A DNA stretch of 64,000 nt from Straminergon stramineum (Eukaryota > Streptophyta > Bryopsida > Hypnales > Calliergonaceae): NCBI GenBank assembly GCA_963920665.1, contig OY987264.1:28872906-28936905 (forward strand), written 5' to 3'. This document shows positions 11,096 to 23,357 of the stretch, piece after piece (position 1 is the first letter of the stretch; each line of letters opens with the position of its first letter). Under the pieces are notes generated by a model that did not search any database, was not told where the DNA came from, and worked only from the letters and a program-made list of their open reading frames with translations. The position numbers and the translations under genes were made by a program.

Positions 11096-13261
11096 TTTTC
11101 TGGACGATGAACAGATAGAAACTTGAGTTTCATCCTCTTAATTAACTACTTGGATGAAAGTTATTTTAATTTGTGAAGATATGTTATCAAGTTTTTGTCC
11201 TATCTAAGGGTTGGATTTGGTGTTACTAGAGTTCATATATTTTTCTAAAATTACAAATGTGCAAGTATGTCAAGTGGTCAAATTGTATTGACTTTAGTTC
11301 AAAACTGGATTAACCAAAATGAGGTCATACACAGGAAGAACACAAAAATTTCAAAAAATCACCATGTGAAGAGAACCTCATTTCAAATCCTTTCCAAAAA
11401 AATTTACTCAAAAAATGATAATATTTTACTTGCAATCGAATTTTGAAGGAATTTTGGAATTTCTCTTCAAAATTTATAAAAAAAAGATTGGTGATAGCAT
11501 TGGTGAATCTAACCGTACAAATGGAATCTACAAATCAAAATCTACAACTTTTATTTGCATTTCAATTCCAAAATATGCTTCCAAATAGCACTTTATAATG
11601 ATTTTTCTCAAATTGTCAATTCTGGAGATGAATCTAGACGTTTAGGAGTTAAATGGGGCTAAACTTAGTGAAACTTCTACCAAATTTAAATTGGAGGGGA
11701 CATATTATATGAGCAGTTTTTTAATTCCTAATAAGCATTTCAACATGGTTCCTTCAACATAGGTTCTTGAATTTAAATTTAAATGGGGCTAAATTCAGTG
11801 AAACTTCTACCAAATTTAAATTAGGGGAACATATTACATGAGTGGTTTTTAAACTCCTAAATAAGCATTTCAGCATGGTTCCTAATAATCAAGTAATAAT
11901 CTTTAGGTCAGTGTTTAGAAAAATTGGTGGCTAATTCAAAGTTAGCAAAGGGAATTGGGAAAAAATTTAATTGCAATTTGAAAACAACATCAAGAATTTG
12001 GTGAAATTTTTTGTCAAACTTCTATTTACAGTAAAAAATAGAAAAAAGAATTGGACTCAGTACTTGAAAATTTGGTTAAATTTGAGAATTGAAAGAAATT
12101 GGCTTACAAAACTCAAAAAAATATAGTAAACATTGCTTTGGGTCAATTTATAGAGCAACATTTGGGATTTTTGTATTGCCATATGTAGGGTCTACTTTGT
12201 AACCATGAGCTACCTTCAAAGCTAAAACTAAAGCCATGAACAAACTAGTGGAATGAAGCTAGGACAAAAATGGTAAAATGAAGCCAATTGAAGAGAAAAA
12301 TAATAGAATTTCAAAGTCACATGACTAAATTCCAATGACAATTGGCTTAGTGATTTTTGGAGTGATTTGGGGGATTTTTTTATTGACAAATATTGGGTTC
12401 ATTTCACAATTATGGCAGCTTTTGTAGCCATAATGAGAATAGTAGGATGAAGGCAATATCAAAAAATAATAAAATTTCAAAGTCACAAGATTGAAATTGA
12501 AGCCCACAGTATCTTTTCAGTTGAGGGAGTTCAAAAGATTTTGAGGGAACCAATGAGAACCTTTGGGGTTTAATTAGTTAACAAAACAAAGACTAGAAGA
12601 ATTTGGAATTTAAAAAAAATATGAGAATTGAAAGGTTTTTGAGACAACCTATGGGGCCCAGATCTTTGAGGTTTTGGTATTGAAGATTATAGGACCAATG
12701 TTGGCTATTGGTCAACAAGTTACTTCCAAAGTCCAAGATTGAATTCCACACTTGCTAAGACTTTCAAATCAACTAAAGTCTACATACTTATAGCCCTCAA
12801 AAGATGAGTCTATTATTGCTATTTCAAACTCCATTTGCAAGTTCCTATGAATGTGAATTTTTGCATTTATTTTTGAGGGATGTAATTTCATGTCATCTTT
12901 TAGTTACAAAATTTTTGCATTTACTTGGTGAAATTTGAAATTATTGTGAATTTTGGAATGAAAAGTGAAACAATTCATATCAAAAGTAGTTCATGTTTAA
13001 AAACTTTGAAATTTTCTTCGAAGGTTTACAATATCATGTAGAACAACATGATTCACAGTTTTTATTGTGTGATTCTAAAATTAGAGAATCAAAAATGGTA
13101 GAATGAAGCTCAAGCTAATAACGGAATTTCAAAACCATAAAAAAGAATAATGGAATTTTGAAGTTATATGACTAAAATGAAAGCTCACAATTATAGTGTC
13201 TTTTCAATTCAAGGAGTTGAAAAGGTTTTTGAGGGAACCAATGGAAAACTTTTAGGTCCAA
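11096..13261. other. AT-rich repeat-derived DNA
   Basis: No gene is recognised. A tandem duplication of about 130 bp lies at 11650-11755 and 11783-11885; both copies contain AAATGGGGCTAAA, GTGAAACTTCTACC and AAGCATTTCA(A/G)CATGG. A second repeat near 12500-12640 (TTTTCAGTTGAGGGAG through a GAACCTTTGGGGTT block to ATTTGGAATTT) recurs at 13190-13265 plus 14201-14270, and again at 14304-14450. Confidence 0.5.
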
Positions 13262-14204
13262 TTAACCCTTAAAGCCCTAAACTGCATTTTTTTTGGCAAT
13301 ATAGCGATTTTGGGCAACTCATTGCAAAAAAAATTTATAGTTTGTTTTCATTGAAATTTTCACAAAACAATGTGCTCGAGGAGTAGCTTTAAGACCTAAC
13401 AATTTTCATAACTTTTGACTACATGGTTAATAAGTTAATGTATGATATGTCATTTTCATTGAACAGCAAGTAGTCTGGGAAGCTCAAAAAAAATCTTTAA
13501 AAATGACTTTTATAAGAAAAAAAAATTTGAAATTTCAAGATTTATATATACTTGGAAAGCTTGGAATCATTCCATTCTAATTAGTAAGATGAAGTTATGA
13601 GGAGTATAAGTTTGCGAGCAATATAGATTCTCCATTCTAAAATAAACTTTGAAGTCCTTTATTTAGTTCAATTTTCAATATTTTTTGAAAAAAATAAAAG
13701 CATGGGATGTAGATTGTTTAGTACAACATTACAACCATTGGGAATGGCATCTTTTCAATTCCATAACTAAATTATGAACAATTTGATTTTTTAAATCATT
13801 CTCTACTTCTACTAATGATTTTTCCCTAGATGTTGTACAATTCCAAATGATTAAATTTTATTTTCAAGCATGTAGCCAACTTGCCTTGAAGAATGGATCC
13901 AAAGAAGCACCACCATTTTGCACATTTTTTCATACAAATGTGCCCTTGTGAAGTGTAGCTACCTAACTTTTTGCAAAGACCCTAAAAGGAATTGTCAATT
14001 CAAACACTAATATCTTGCAATCTACATAGTGGAAATTTCTTAAATTTTTTCTGCATCTTCTCAAACCAATGTTAGTACTACAAATGTTTGAATATATGTA
14101 TATATATATATAATTTTTATTTATAAAAAATTGGTACTTGTACTAGAAATGGCGTTTTTAGAGCATTTTTGGTGAAAACATAGTCAAAAACCTTTATGGG
14201 TTAG
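13262..14204 (+). mobile_element. 943-bp TTAA-bounded piggyBac-like MITE
   Basis: The element starts TTAACCCTTAAAGCCC and ends CCTTTATGGG followed by TTAG, a one-base change from TTAA. It is the inverse of the copy at 1-919. It interrupts an older repeat; intact paralogues of that repeat at 12508-12640 and 14304-14450 read straight through, and the better one (near 14382) carries a single TTAA where this copy has an insertion between TTAA and TTAG. It has no coding capacity. The length, termini and target-site behaviour fit a non-autonomous piggyBac-type element. Confidence 0.7.
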
Positions 14205-15480
14205 TTTCCAAAAGAAAAGACGGAAGAATTTGGAATTTTAAAAGAAAAAATATGAGAGTTGAAAGCATCTTATTTCAATTATTTGCACCTGTGTAGATGA
14301 ATCAATGGGAAATTTCATGTCTTTTCAATTAAAAGGGTTGAAAAGTATTTTGAGGGATCCAATGTGAATCTTTGGGGTTCAATTAATTCCCAATACAAAG
14401 ACTAAAAAAATTTGGATTTGGATTTGAAAAAATATGAGAGTTCAAAGGGTCCACTTTGCAAACAAGAGATTTTAGATCTTCGGGATTTCTACATTGTCAA
14501 ATATAGAGTTCAATGTGGGCTATAGGCTTCAACATACACCTCCCAAATCTAGCATAATTAATTCACAATTGCTAAAACTTCTACTAGTATGTCAAATAAC
14601 ATTTAACCTTTGAAGGACAAATCTATAATTATTACTTCATTTTGCAAGTACCTTTGAATGTGAATTTTCACTATAATTTTTACTTCATTTTTTATGTGAA
14701 TGAGAGATGTGATTACATGCCTCCTATTTGTTGGAAAAGTTTTTGGAAAAAAAATTGAAACTATCATGAAGGTCTAAATAAAAAAATAAAAAAATAGTAT
14801 CAAATGCATCATACGATCAAAAAAATTGAAAATCTCTTGATAGGTTTATATCATAGTAATGATAGTATAGAACATCATATTGCATTTCTTTTATTGTGTA
14901 ATTCTAAAATTAGAAAATCAATACTCTATGGTTGCAAATTCATTTTTCCAAATTGCTCATCAATATTTTAGAAAAAATTCTACATTTTAACCCTTAGAGG
15001 ACAAAGTGTCTCCTCGAGGAACACTACAAGGTTTGGCTAGGTTCCTACAATTTCAATTTTTCATGTGATTTCTAAAAATAGAAAAATACATTAGCTTTCT
15101 AGAAATATAATTTTGATTCCAATGTATGCCTAGGAAAAGAAGTTATGCCATCCTAATTTCAACAAGCAATTCCACGGGCAAAACAAAAAAAATCACAAAA
15201 ATTCAAAATTCAATTTTAAGAATTTTGTTTCTCGTAGAAAATACATGTGTCTACATAGAAATATTTGTTCATTCTATTTGGGCTAATGGTGAGAAAGTTA
15301 CAAAGAGTCTACTTTTTCAAGCAATCCAAGCATCTTCTTAAAATTAAAAATAACTTATAAGATTCATGTTTGCATTCAATTTTCATAATTTTTCAAAAAA
15401 GAATCTCTAGATGGTTTATTTTTCTTCTTAGAACAATCTCATCATTGTGATTAGTATGTTTTAATTCCATATTAGAACTA
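14205..15480. other. AT-rich intergenic DNA
   Basis: No gene is seen. It begins with the distal half of the repeat split by the element at 13262-14204 and then carries a further intact copy of that repeat (14304-14450). The rest is AT-rich with poly-A and poly-T tracts. Confidence 0.45.
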
Positions 15481-16387
15481 TTAACCCCTTGAGTTCCTTG
15501 ACTATGTTTTCACCAAAATTGCTCCAAAACTGCCATATCTAGTACAAGTACCAAATTTTAGAGAAAAAATATTTTTGTACATATGTAACTGTAGGATCTT
15601 ATAGTAGGCTTCTTTGAGAACATGTGGAAAAAATTGCAGAAATTTCGACCACGTGGATTGCAAGATATGAACTTTTGAATTCATAGAAATTCTTTTTGGG
15701 GTCTTGCAAAAAAACGGGCAGCTGCACTTCACAAGGTCACTCTTCTATGAAATAGTTGCCGTATGGGTGGTGATTCTTTAGATTACTTATTCCTACTAAG
15801 TTGGGAACATGTCCAAAAAGTTTCAAATCATTTCGAATTGTACAACATGTAGGAAAAAAATGGTTTGTCTTGACAATGTAGACAAAAATGTCTAACATGG
15901 GCGAATTTGAGGAATTTCATATCTTCTTGATGGAAAAAAACAAAACAAAAAACAAACAGTGGAGACCTTCATCAAACCCTATTCTAGCAAAGAAAATTTT
16001 TGGATCACCAAAAATGTTGAATCTGAAGAATATAGAGGCTAGATTGATGTAGGTGTGCATGCTAAGCTAGGGCAATGCCTAAATAATGGTCTCTTGCTGA
16101 GTTGAGAGGGGCGCAAAAACAAACCTAGCCATGAGTTGGTTTCACAAATTTGGAATGCAGTGTAAGCATCCTTGCCCCTTCTGCCTTGTCGATGAAAAAA
16201 AAACATATCATGCCACAACTTCTCACTCGTACATCCAAATGTTATGAAATTTAGTGCACGTGAAAGGTATTCCTCGTCTCCACCTTCTATCAAAATTTCA
16301 GCCTAAAATATGCAAATCTCTAGTCACATGTACTTGCCCAAAATTGCTATGATATCAAATTTAGCAGGCTGGTCCTTTAGGGGTTAA
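15481..16387 (-). mobile_element. 907-bp TTAA-bounded piggyBac-like MITE
   Basis: It starts TTAACCCCTTGAG and ends GGTCCTTTAGGGG followed by TTAA, with both TTAA sites intact. It lies in the same orientation as the copy at 1-919, with shared blocks around ACCAAATTTTAGAG, GTAGGATCTTATAGTA and GGGCAGCTGCACTTCACAA. The middle differs from the other copies over about 300 bp (16000-16290). No convincing protein is encoded. Confidence 0.65.
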
Positions 16388-17975
16388 AGATTTAGTTTTT
16401 TCTTCTTTTTCATACCTATTTCTACAAAATAATCTTTAAAAAAATGAAAATTCAGTTGAGTTTTTTTTCCAAACTCTCACCTCAATTCTTCAACATAATA
16501 TTTTTTTTAATTTTAAAATTTTTTGTGTAAAAATTTTAATTTAAAAAGATTCAAAGTCAAAAATTCTAGTCACAAAAGGTACACAGAAACTTGTTTTTTT
16601 CACTTTATCTTGCAATCCACATGGTCAAAGTTTTTGAAATTTCTTCCAAACATTCTTGTGCTTTTTAAGTGCAAGATCTTGCTATTATATATGCAAAAAA
16701 ATTTAGAATTGAAAGTTTTGCACATTGAAGTAGAAATGGTAGTTCTAAGTGTTTTAAAACAAAAAATGACCTTGGTCTTTGAGGGATTAAGTATGTAGAA
16801 TTTCAAATGAATAGCCAAAAAAATTCAATGAAAAACTAATTCCTAGTAGAAATTGAATGCTTTTCAAATTCCAATATCCATGAGAAAACTCCCAACGCTA
16901 AGGTCTCTCAACCCAAAACGGAACACCTATCACTTCAAATGGGCATCATTGGTAGTGCAGAGATCAAGAGAGCCTTAGTTTAAACTTATTATTTTTTGTT
17001 GGAAATCATAAGGAGATTCTAGATTATGTTTCAATTGCATTCATTTTTTGGACACAATAACCTATGAATTCTCAAAGTGCTGAAAATGAGCATAAACAAA
17101 ATTGATCCAAAGATCTCATTAATACAAGATGTAAACTTTTGCACAAATCTATTGGTGACAATTTTAGAAAAGGATTTAGCAAATAGGTGAATTTATTCAA
17201 TCTAAATTATATGCTCTTCATTTTTTCAAATAAAGGAGAATTGTCGAAACAATTTATTTAAGCTTATGTACATTAAAAGAGTTGGAATCACAATGAGAGG
17301 TTATTATTTAATTGTAGATAAATAAAAAAATATGAACATTTGTTGAAACAATGATGCTTTTTAGAGTAGTAAGTAAGTAAGTGGTGTCCTAAGTAAGTAG
17401 TATTCTAAACCAACATCTAAAGTTGCATGATCACGAGTTGGGGGGCTTATATCGCCTAACAAATTAGGAAATTTTCATACAATTCCTAAATGTTCTACTT
17501 AAAAGTAGATTCCTTCTATCTACAATCATTCATTAACTTACAATAAAAAAATGCTATTTAAATGATTTGAGGCTCCATAGAGTAGAGGTTGAAGTTTCAA
17601 TCATAGTTCTTTAGGATGAGGATTTAGATTTATCTATTTAATTGTATAAAAAGACATCGTTTAGAAAAATTATTTAACAATGGCTTCTAAGCAAAAGTTT
17701 AAACTTATGATTCATAGGTCAATCATGTCCCTAGGGTAGAATGTACTTCTATCCTAATCAATCTTTATTAGCAAAATTTTAAACAAAATATTGAAAATCA
17801 CTTCTAAAATAGAGTATAGATTGAAATTTATAATTTTCGTAAGACTTATTTTTCTTTAATATCAAAATCTTGTGCTCTAATTATGGTGAATTTTTACAAC
17901 TTTTATTTTACTTGTTTATGTAAGTTGTTTTTCAAGGGTCTCTTCTTGTAGTAGAAAAAATAACATTGAAGTAGA
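16388..17975. other. AT-rich DNA with a related element fragment
   Basis: Positions 16600-16790 resemble one end of the ~940-bp TTAA family (TTATCTTGCAATCCACATGG block) and finish at GAGGGA followed by TTAA (16787-16790). The opposite end could not be assigned. Beyond that, 16791-17975 shows no gene and no clear repeat. Confidence 0.4.
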
Positions 17976-17979
17976 ATAT

Positions 17980-18010
<31 letters not shown>

Positions 18011-18116
18011 TAGATATAGATATAGATATAGATATAGATATAGATATAGATATAGATATAGATATAGATATAGATATAGATATAGATATAGATATAGATA
18101 GATAGATAGATAGAGA
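17976..18116. repeat. GATA/TAGATA microsatellite
   Basis: The tract comprises (GATA)n at both edges around a pure (TAGATA)n core at about 18008-18098. The open frame through it is an Ile-Ser repeat with no coding significance. Confidence 0.95.
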
Positions 18117-18859
18117 TGTAGATGATTGCAAACTATAGTATGTCATATACTCTATGTGCTAAATTTTTTTACTAGAACTTTTGCATTTTGGCTATAAATG
18201 ACTCAAAATTTGTAGGTAAGGTACTCATGACTATTCACACCTTGGCTATTTTTTAGCATCTTTCAAAAATGTTTTAATGCCCAACAAACGCCCTCAAATT
18301 TTGTCACACTTTCCAATTTGGAAAGTTTAATTACTTTTTATACCTCCAAAAAAGAATTTGAATCTCAAATTTACAAGGGATTGTCTTCTAGTAGATTTGT
18401 AGCTACTATTCTAAAACAATTAATTACGTTGTACAGAAGTCAACAAAGTGACAAAGTGAGATTCTTTTTTGCTTGCAATTCAAAACATGTCAAATATTAT
18501 TTTGGTAGTTCTTTTGGTGAATGACCATCTCCATGGAGTTGTTACAAATAGCAAATTTTTTCAAAATTTGATTTTTTTCTATTTCTTACAAATTAAAACA
18601 TTGAAGTACCTATTTTCTTGAAATTTCATACATTTTCTATTTTTCTATGCTTTATCTTCCTAAGGTATTGTACAATCTTCTTAAAGATGTATAAATTATG
18701 AAAAATTTGGCCATATTTTTTAATTAAGAAAAATATTTTTGTAATTTTAAAGTTCTCTAAAAAAACTTAGTATGAGTACCGTGAGAACAAGACAAAATCA
18801 ATAGGTGTTTCTTACACTCATTAATAAAGAATATTAGGGGCTCAATGACTTTAGATTTT
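18117..18859. other. AT-rich intergenic DNA
   Basis: No gene is seen. The segment 18530-18670 resembles the interior of the foldback family at 40635-41130 (blocks reading ACATTGAAGTACC and TATTTTCTTG), so it is probably an old fragment of that family. Confidence 0.35.
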
Positions 18860-20087
18860 TTAACCCCTGAATGATTGGGGGTGTTTTTTAAGAAAAATTG
18901 TTGAAAACTACCATTTTTTAGTGCATTTACCAAATTTGAAAATAAAAACTCATTCTATTAAATTCAACAAAAGGGAAGTGTAGCCATAGGAGACTAATGT
19001 GGAAGTGCGTGGGAAAAATATCTACCCTTGTGGATTGAAAGATTATAATGTTTGAAGTAGGAAAAATCTTCATTTTATTCTAACAAGATAGTATCATCAA
19101 ATTTTTAGTTGTCTTTACTAGAAGAAGATCTTGTTACAAAAAAACATCATCTAAAATGTGTCAACTACAACAAAGTCTTCTTTTCAAGCTTGAAATAAAA
19201 ATTTTGCCAATATAAAATTGACCCTTTATAGTAGTGAGTATTAAATCTTATTAGGTACATAAATGCAAAATTTAGAAGTAAATAAAGGGTCTACCTTACT
19301 CTAAATCACTCTTCATTATATAGAGGTCATCTCATTAAAAGGCAATACACCAAACATTTTCTTATGATTTCTTGTACAATACAGTGAGGATTTAAAAAAT
19401 TTGAAATCCAAACAATGAAAACTTAGAGACAAAAATTTGGAATATGTAGAAAAATGTGAAGTACTTTGAGAGAAAAAATTTCAAAATAATAGCATTAATA
19501 GTTACAATCACTAGAAGAAAACTACATTGAACTTATCAAAAACTGCATTTTACTCAACAGAAAAGTGTGGGCTAGATTGTGTTGAGATCTCCCTTTGTAA
19601 CCCAAAATTTTGCATTCTAACACAAAATTTTGGGTTCTACTTGTCAAATTTTGTGTTGAAATATTGAAATGCAAAATTTTGCATTATAAAGGGAGAACTC
19701 AACAAAATCCAACCCACACTTTTCTGTTGACTACAACATAGTTTCTATCAAATAAAATGAAGTTTTTGACAAGTTCAATATAGTTTTCTTCTATTAATAG
19801 AAGGAAGTAAATTTTTTCAAAGTTCAAACTTACCTAGTGGGGTTTGTAGAGTTTTGGACTTTTGGAATGATATTTTTACAGTGAAAGTAGATTTATTTAT
19901 TCATATTCTACATCATGTTAACTAAAATTTTCAGAAGTAGATGAGGAGTTTAGCAATACATGCCAAAAGTGCCTAAACTACTTGGATGTACTTAGACAAC
20001 ATAAAATTTGATCTACATGTACTTCTTACAACCCTATTCAAGTTTTCAAGTGTCTATTGAATGGTCACTTCATCTTTTAGGGTTTAA
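18860..20087 (-). mobile_element. TTAA-bounded piggyBac-like element carrying a nested foldback element
   Basis: The left end is TTAACCCCTGAATGATT and the right end CATCTTTTAGGG followed by TTTAA. The left 200 bp match the copy at 15481 (blocks after a TTAGTGCATTTACC motif, GTGTAGCCATAGGAG, GTGGATTGAAAGATT). The total is 1228 bp; removing the nested foldback element at 19511-19795 leaves 943 bp, the exact length of the copy at 13262-14204. That length match is my main reason for pairing these two ends. Confidence 0.5.
19511..19795. mobile_element. 285-bp foldback (hairpin) MITE, nested
   Basis: Two arms of roughly 120-130 bp are inverted copies of each other. The left arm runs from CTAGAAGAAAACTACATTGA through AGTGTGGGCTAGATTG to AACCCAAAATTTTGCATT; the right arm mirrors each block and ends at TAGTTTTCTTCTAT. 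It encodes nothing. It probably inserted into the TTAA-bounded element at 18860-20087. Confidence 0.75.
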
Positions 20088-22850
20088 TGATAGATCTTAG
20101 TTTCGAATATTTCGTCAATTATATTTTTAGATTTGAAGAAGATTTTAATTGAAATTTAGGGTGTTGTACATGTGAAGTAAATTTCATATGTAAGCACTCT
20201 ATTTTTCAATTTCTTTGTTCATTCTTTTTAAGTAGCACCATTTGCAATCTTCATTAGAAAAATAAACCATTTACATTCATGAATACCAAGAATATAGGTG
20301 TAAGCATCTTTTATTTATGCAAATATGTAAAAATTTTGCCAAAACAATGTGAGTTTCATCCTTCATCAAAATTTTCCAATTCTGACAATTTTTGGTGATT
20401 TTACTATTCACCATTTGAAGACACTTCTTTAATATTCTATTAGTATTCTATTAGTCTAAAGATAAAAGGTGATTATTTTGGTACTTCTTGAATTTTTGAT
20501 TTTGGTATCTCTTTCTATATCCTTGGTATATTTTTGTGTTATTCTAACATATGTGGAATATTTGTAAATAAGAGTTTTGAAAACCTATACCATATAATTG
20601 TTGAATAACTAATACAAGAAATCGTCAACATTGGGATGGATGAAAAATTCAAGACTTTATGGACTCGGGATATGTTTGTATTCTTCCATTGTTCAAAATT
20701 TGAATGTTTCATCATTAAATGTTTAATTTTTTATCATTGCAGTTATCTCAATTTATTTATTATTAATCCAAATTTTATGTACAAAATCACAAAATATTTA
20801 ATAATTCAATTTTAGAATCACCCGATACTTCTAGAAAAATCTACTACTAAATCAATTGAAAACTATTGTTTGTGCTTATTGTCTTGGTTGCATTGTATGT
20901 TCAAAATTACACTAAAATGTGTTGATTTTTATTGTTCATTTGGTCAAACTCAAAGCGGAAAAAAAATCAATTTTTTTCTATTATCTGAAATTTCTGGGCA
21001 GTAGGAAGAAGTTCCAGGTTTTTTGTTGCCCAGAAATTTTAAGCTACCATGTAATCACCATGTTGACACCAATCAGGTCCAAACTCAATGGGTGGTGGTT
21101 AAGAGCCCAAGTCTCCAACCATCACACCACTATTGCAATTACACATACAATATGAATATTTTTTTTGGACTTATCCAATTGCAATTCATAATTTTTTAAC
21201 TCTATAGACTTTGATGGTCATTTTGGTGTAGTTGAACAACTTTAAAATAAAAATTGAACTAGAAAAAGTTGGAAAATGAAGTTAACTTTCAAATGCAAAA
21301 TTTGTTTGTGATTTTGAGCCTCCAATAAAAAGCTATGGGTGAAATTTTGAGAGGATGTTTGAAAATGTCAAAGAAAATGTTTTGTGCTACCCCTCTTTAA
21401 ACTTTGTCCATAACTTTGGATGGTTGCTCAAAATCTCAAATGGTTATTCTAGAGTTGAAAGTTAGCTTGATTTTCTAACTTTTATTAGTTCAAATTTTTC
21501 CAAAAAAAGTTCTTTTGCTATGCCAAAATGGTTGCTAAAGTCTATTGAGTTTAAAAAATATCAAATTGTGAATGATGAAGTCCAAAAAAATATTTCCATT
21601 TTACATAGAATTTCATTTGTGCTATTTTAAATGTTGTTTGAATGAAGAAAACTTATTTTAAACACTTGTAAGTCACAATCAAGTGTACATGTATGCCATT
21701 CAATTTTTGAGATTATGCTAATAATCTAGTTGAGAGTAACTCTATATAAAGAATTTCAAACCAATTGGATCAATTTGACATAGCTACCCTAAGCTGCCTA
21801 CAACTAAAAAAAATGACCTTATGAGAAAATATTTGAGAACAATCATTACAATGTCCCTCAAAACAAAATTTAGTTGATTTTCTATTGATTTGATCATGAT
21901 TTTCTAGTAGTGTGATTAGGTGAGTTCTACCCTAAATAGGATGGTTGGATACTTCCAAATGACAACTTAAGGATATTTCATCTAAAAATAACCAAGTTTT
22001 TCGGTAGCTATAATTACATATTAAAAATGTGGTTTTATTTCCCAATAACATCTAGGCAAATTGTACTAAATAAAATTAACTAGATGTTCCATTCACCAAG
22101 CATTGCTCCTTCATTGTGTACAAAGTCTTCAGTTTTGTGAATTTGCAACTAAACTAAATTGTATGCTCAAACATATGTTTACAGTCCAAAAATGAGATGT
22201 GTCTTGTCTATGACATCCTTCCTGTAGCTGAAGTTCAAGAATGGCATTTGAATTGATTGTTTGTATAAATCATAAGAAGTCAAAGTTGAATTAAAGCTTT
22301 ATTCCAATTTCAATGTCTTGATGTAGAACATTGTGCAACAAACATCTATCTAAGGTAAGCACATCCAATTGTAACACCTTCCGTTCATCAACACCTAATA
22401 AACACATTTGAATAAATATTTCTATGACTCAAAACCCCAACCACTTTTTCACAAGTAACCAATGAGAGAAGTGAGGAGTTTTTTGAAGTAATCAACAAAG
22501 AGAATTGAGACATTTCATGTTTCAAGGGGATTCATTCAAGGTGAGTCAAGTGTTGTAGTATAGGATACCACGTGTTCTCAACTTTAAAAATTTGTAAAAT
22601 ATTACTAAAACGTCCAAAAATTACAATACAATTTGTGTTGCAATTTTCTTGAATTTGCTAATAATTTCGTCAAAATTTTTTGTGGTCATTTGACAAAAGA
22701 TATATTCTAATAGTAGAACTTCTCAAAAGTGTTGAATTGAGGTATTTCTACCTTATCCCCTACCCCTACTCTCTAGAACATGCACGATTTTTTGAGCGAT
22801 CCTACCTTGAAACCTCAAAAAGTGAAAAAGAAAAAGAAAAGCGACAAAGA
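20088..22850. other. AT-rich intergenic DNA upstream of the DUF3755 gene
   Basis: No gene is recognised before the GC-rich island that starts near 22855. A perfect 13-base inverted repeat, AAATTTCTGGGCA, lies at 20988-21000 with its complement at 21027-21039. A long foldback element at about 21140-21610 is annotated separately. Confidence 0.45.
21140..21610. mobile_element. ~470-bp foldback element
   Basis: The two halves are degenerate inverted copies. The left half has AATATTTTTTTTGGACTT, TAGACTTTGATGGTCATTTT and AAAGTTGGAAAATGAAG; the right half carries the complements of these in reverse order, around 21600, 21530 and 21475. Ends are diffuse, so the limits are approximate. No coding potential is seen. 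Confidence 0.6.
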
Positions 22851-23357
22851 AAAAGTGAAAAGGGTCGTGGCCTCCTCGTCGTCCTCGTCCTCGTCGTGGT
22901 GTGTAAGTTACTGCGGAGCTTCGGGCCTCTTCTGATTCTCTGGCTATGGCGGACCTTCATCACTGCCCCATTTTAGGGTTACGTTTCTCTTCTTGTCGCC
23001 TTTCCGCCCATTCACTCTAGTCTTCTTCTCCCCTTTCTTCTCCCCCCTTCTTCTGCAATGATTTTTCTTTTCACCAGAAACCAAGCTCTCATGTTTCCGA
23101 CCCGCAAGCAAGCTCACGTGTTTACGGCTATTTCACAGGATCCCCAGAATCTATGAGACGTGACACAATAGGAATAGCAAAGCTCCGAAAATCGCCAATT
23201 GATTCTTCTCCAAATTTAGATAGGATATTCCGCTACATGAGTCAGACACCGATCAGCCATGGCGATTTTTTCCTACGGCATGTGTTGCTGCGAGGGTTTG
23301 ACTAGAGAAGTGGGATGTTAGAGAAACGGTGTGCGTGCCTGGGGTTTGGTTGCACAC

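Noticed and set aside
17916..18146. Ile-Ser repeat frame
   Set aside because: Pure translation of the GATA/TAGATA microsatellite.
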